Assembly: GCA_018224345.1 (NCBI GenBank)
Contig: JAGTUW010000067.1
Coordinates: 1-5,670 of the forward strand
Reading direction: 5' to 3'
Source: Bacteroidota bacterium
Lineage (GTDB): Bacteria > Bacteroidota > Ignavibacteria > SZUA-365
DNA length: 5,670 nt
The position numbers and the translations under genes were made by a program. Of the stretch, positions 5,659 through 5,670 are shown piece after piece. The notes under the pieces are model-generated. The model saw nothing but the letters and a program-made list of their open reading frames with translations. It did not search any database and was not told where the DNA came from. Positions within the stretch are counted from its first letter, which is position 1; every line of letters begins with the position of its first letter.

Positions 5659-5670
5659 GGAGGTCGCCAT
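5659..5670 (+). promoter_or_regulatory. Ribosome binding site and first two bases of a probable start codon at the window edge
   Basis: GGAGGT (5659-5664) is a strong Shine-Dalgarno match. The window ends with CGCC followed by AT (5669-5670), so with one more base, G, an ATG would sit at ideal spacing. I infer a plus-strand gene starting at 5669 whose product cannot be seen. Confidence 0.45.

Overview
The window reads as a piece of a moderately GC-rich bacterial chromosome, most likely from the Bacteroidota/Chlorobiota side of the tree (for example an Ignavibacteria-, Kapabacteria- or Rhodothermia-like lineage). This is inference from two sequence facts. First, the 2-oxoglutarate dehydrogenase E1 is fused to an N-terminal E2-type catalytic domain, a form also typical of actinobacteria. 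Second, a short ORF carries the 'L.W.TESE.N.YGF.IER' module that is very common in secreted proteins of that superphylum. No rRNA, tRNA, CRISPR array or transposase gene was seen.

Layout, left to right. (1) 1-648, minus strand: the N-terminal 216 codons of the translational GTPase TypA/BipA, cut by the left window edge, with a GTG start and a good sigma70-like promoter at 687-715. (2) 649-952, intergenic: a degenerate MITE-like inverted repeat (about 760-880), an AT-rich 6-bp hairpin inside it (818-833), and three tandem copies of a 19-bp unit (885-941). Read on the minus strand, the inverted repeat is followed by a T tract and may end transcription coming from the next gene. (3) 953-4564, minus strand: a complete 1203-residue Kgd/SucA-type multifunctional 2-oxoglutarate dehydrogenase/decarboxylase, the dominant gene of the window. 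(4) 4565-4824, a divergent region, possibly with a small one-helix membrane protein gene on the minus strand (4614-4802). (5) 4825-5289, plus strand: a short ORF with one fibronectin-III-like module but no clear signal peptide or C-terminal sorting domain; possibly a gene remnant. (6) 5290-5670: a region without an obvious gene but with much structure. It has a sigma70-like plus-strand promoter, a 31-codon leader ORF with its own ribosome binding site, two strong imperfect hairpins, and a GGAGGT ribosome binding site placed exactly for a start codon whose first two bases (AT) are the last two bases of the window.

The genes do not form an obvious pathway. Kgd is the entry to the second half of the TCA cycle, TypA is a ribosome-associated stress GTPase, and they share only a strand. 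The most unusual part is the right-hand 380 bp. It can be read as a structured, possibly attenuated 5' leader of a plus-strand gene starting at 5669. It can also be read as the terminator end, or C-terminal coding end, of a minus-strand gene lying to the right. These readings conflict, and sequence beyond the window would decide between them.
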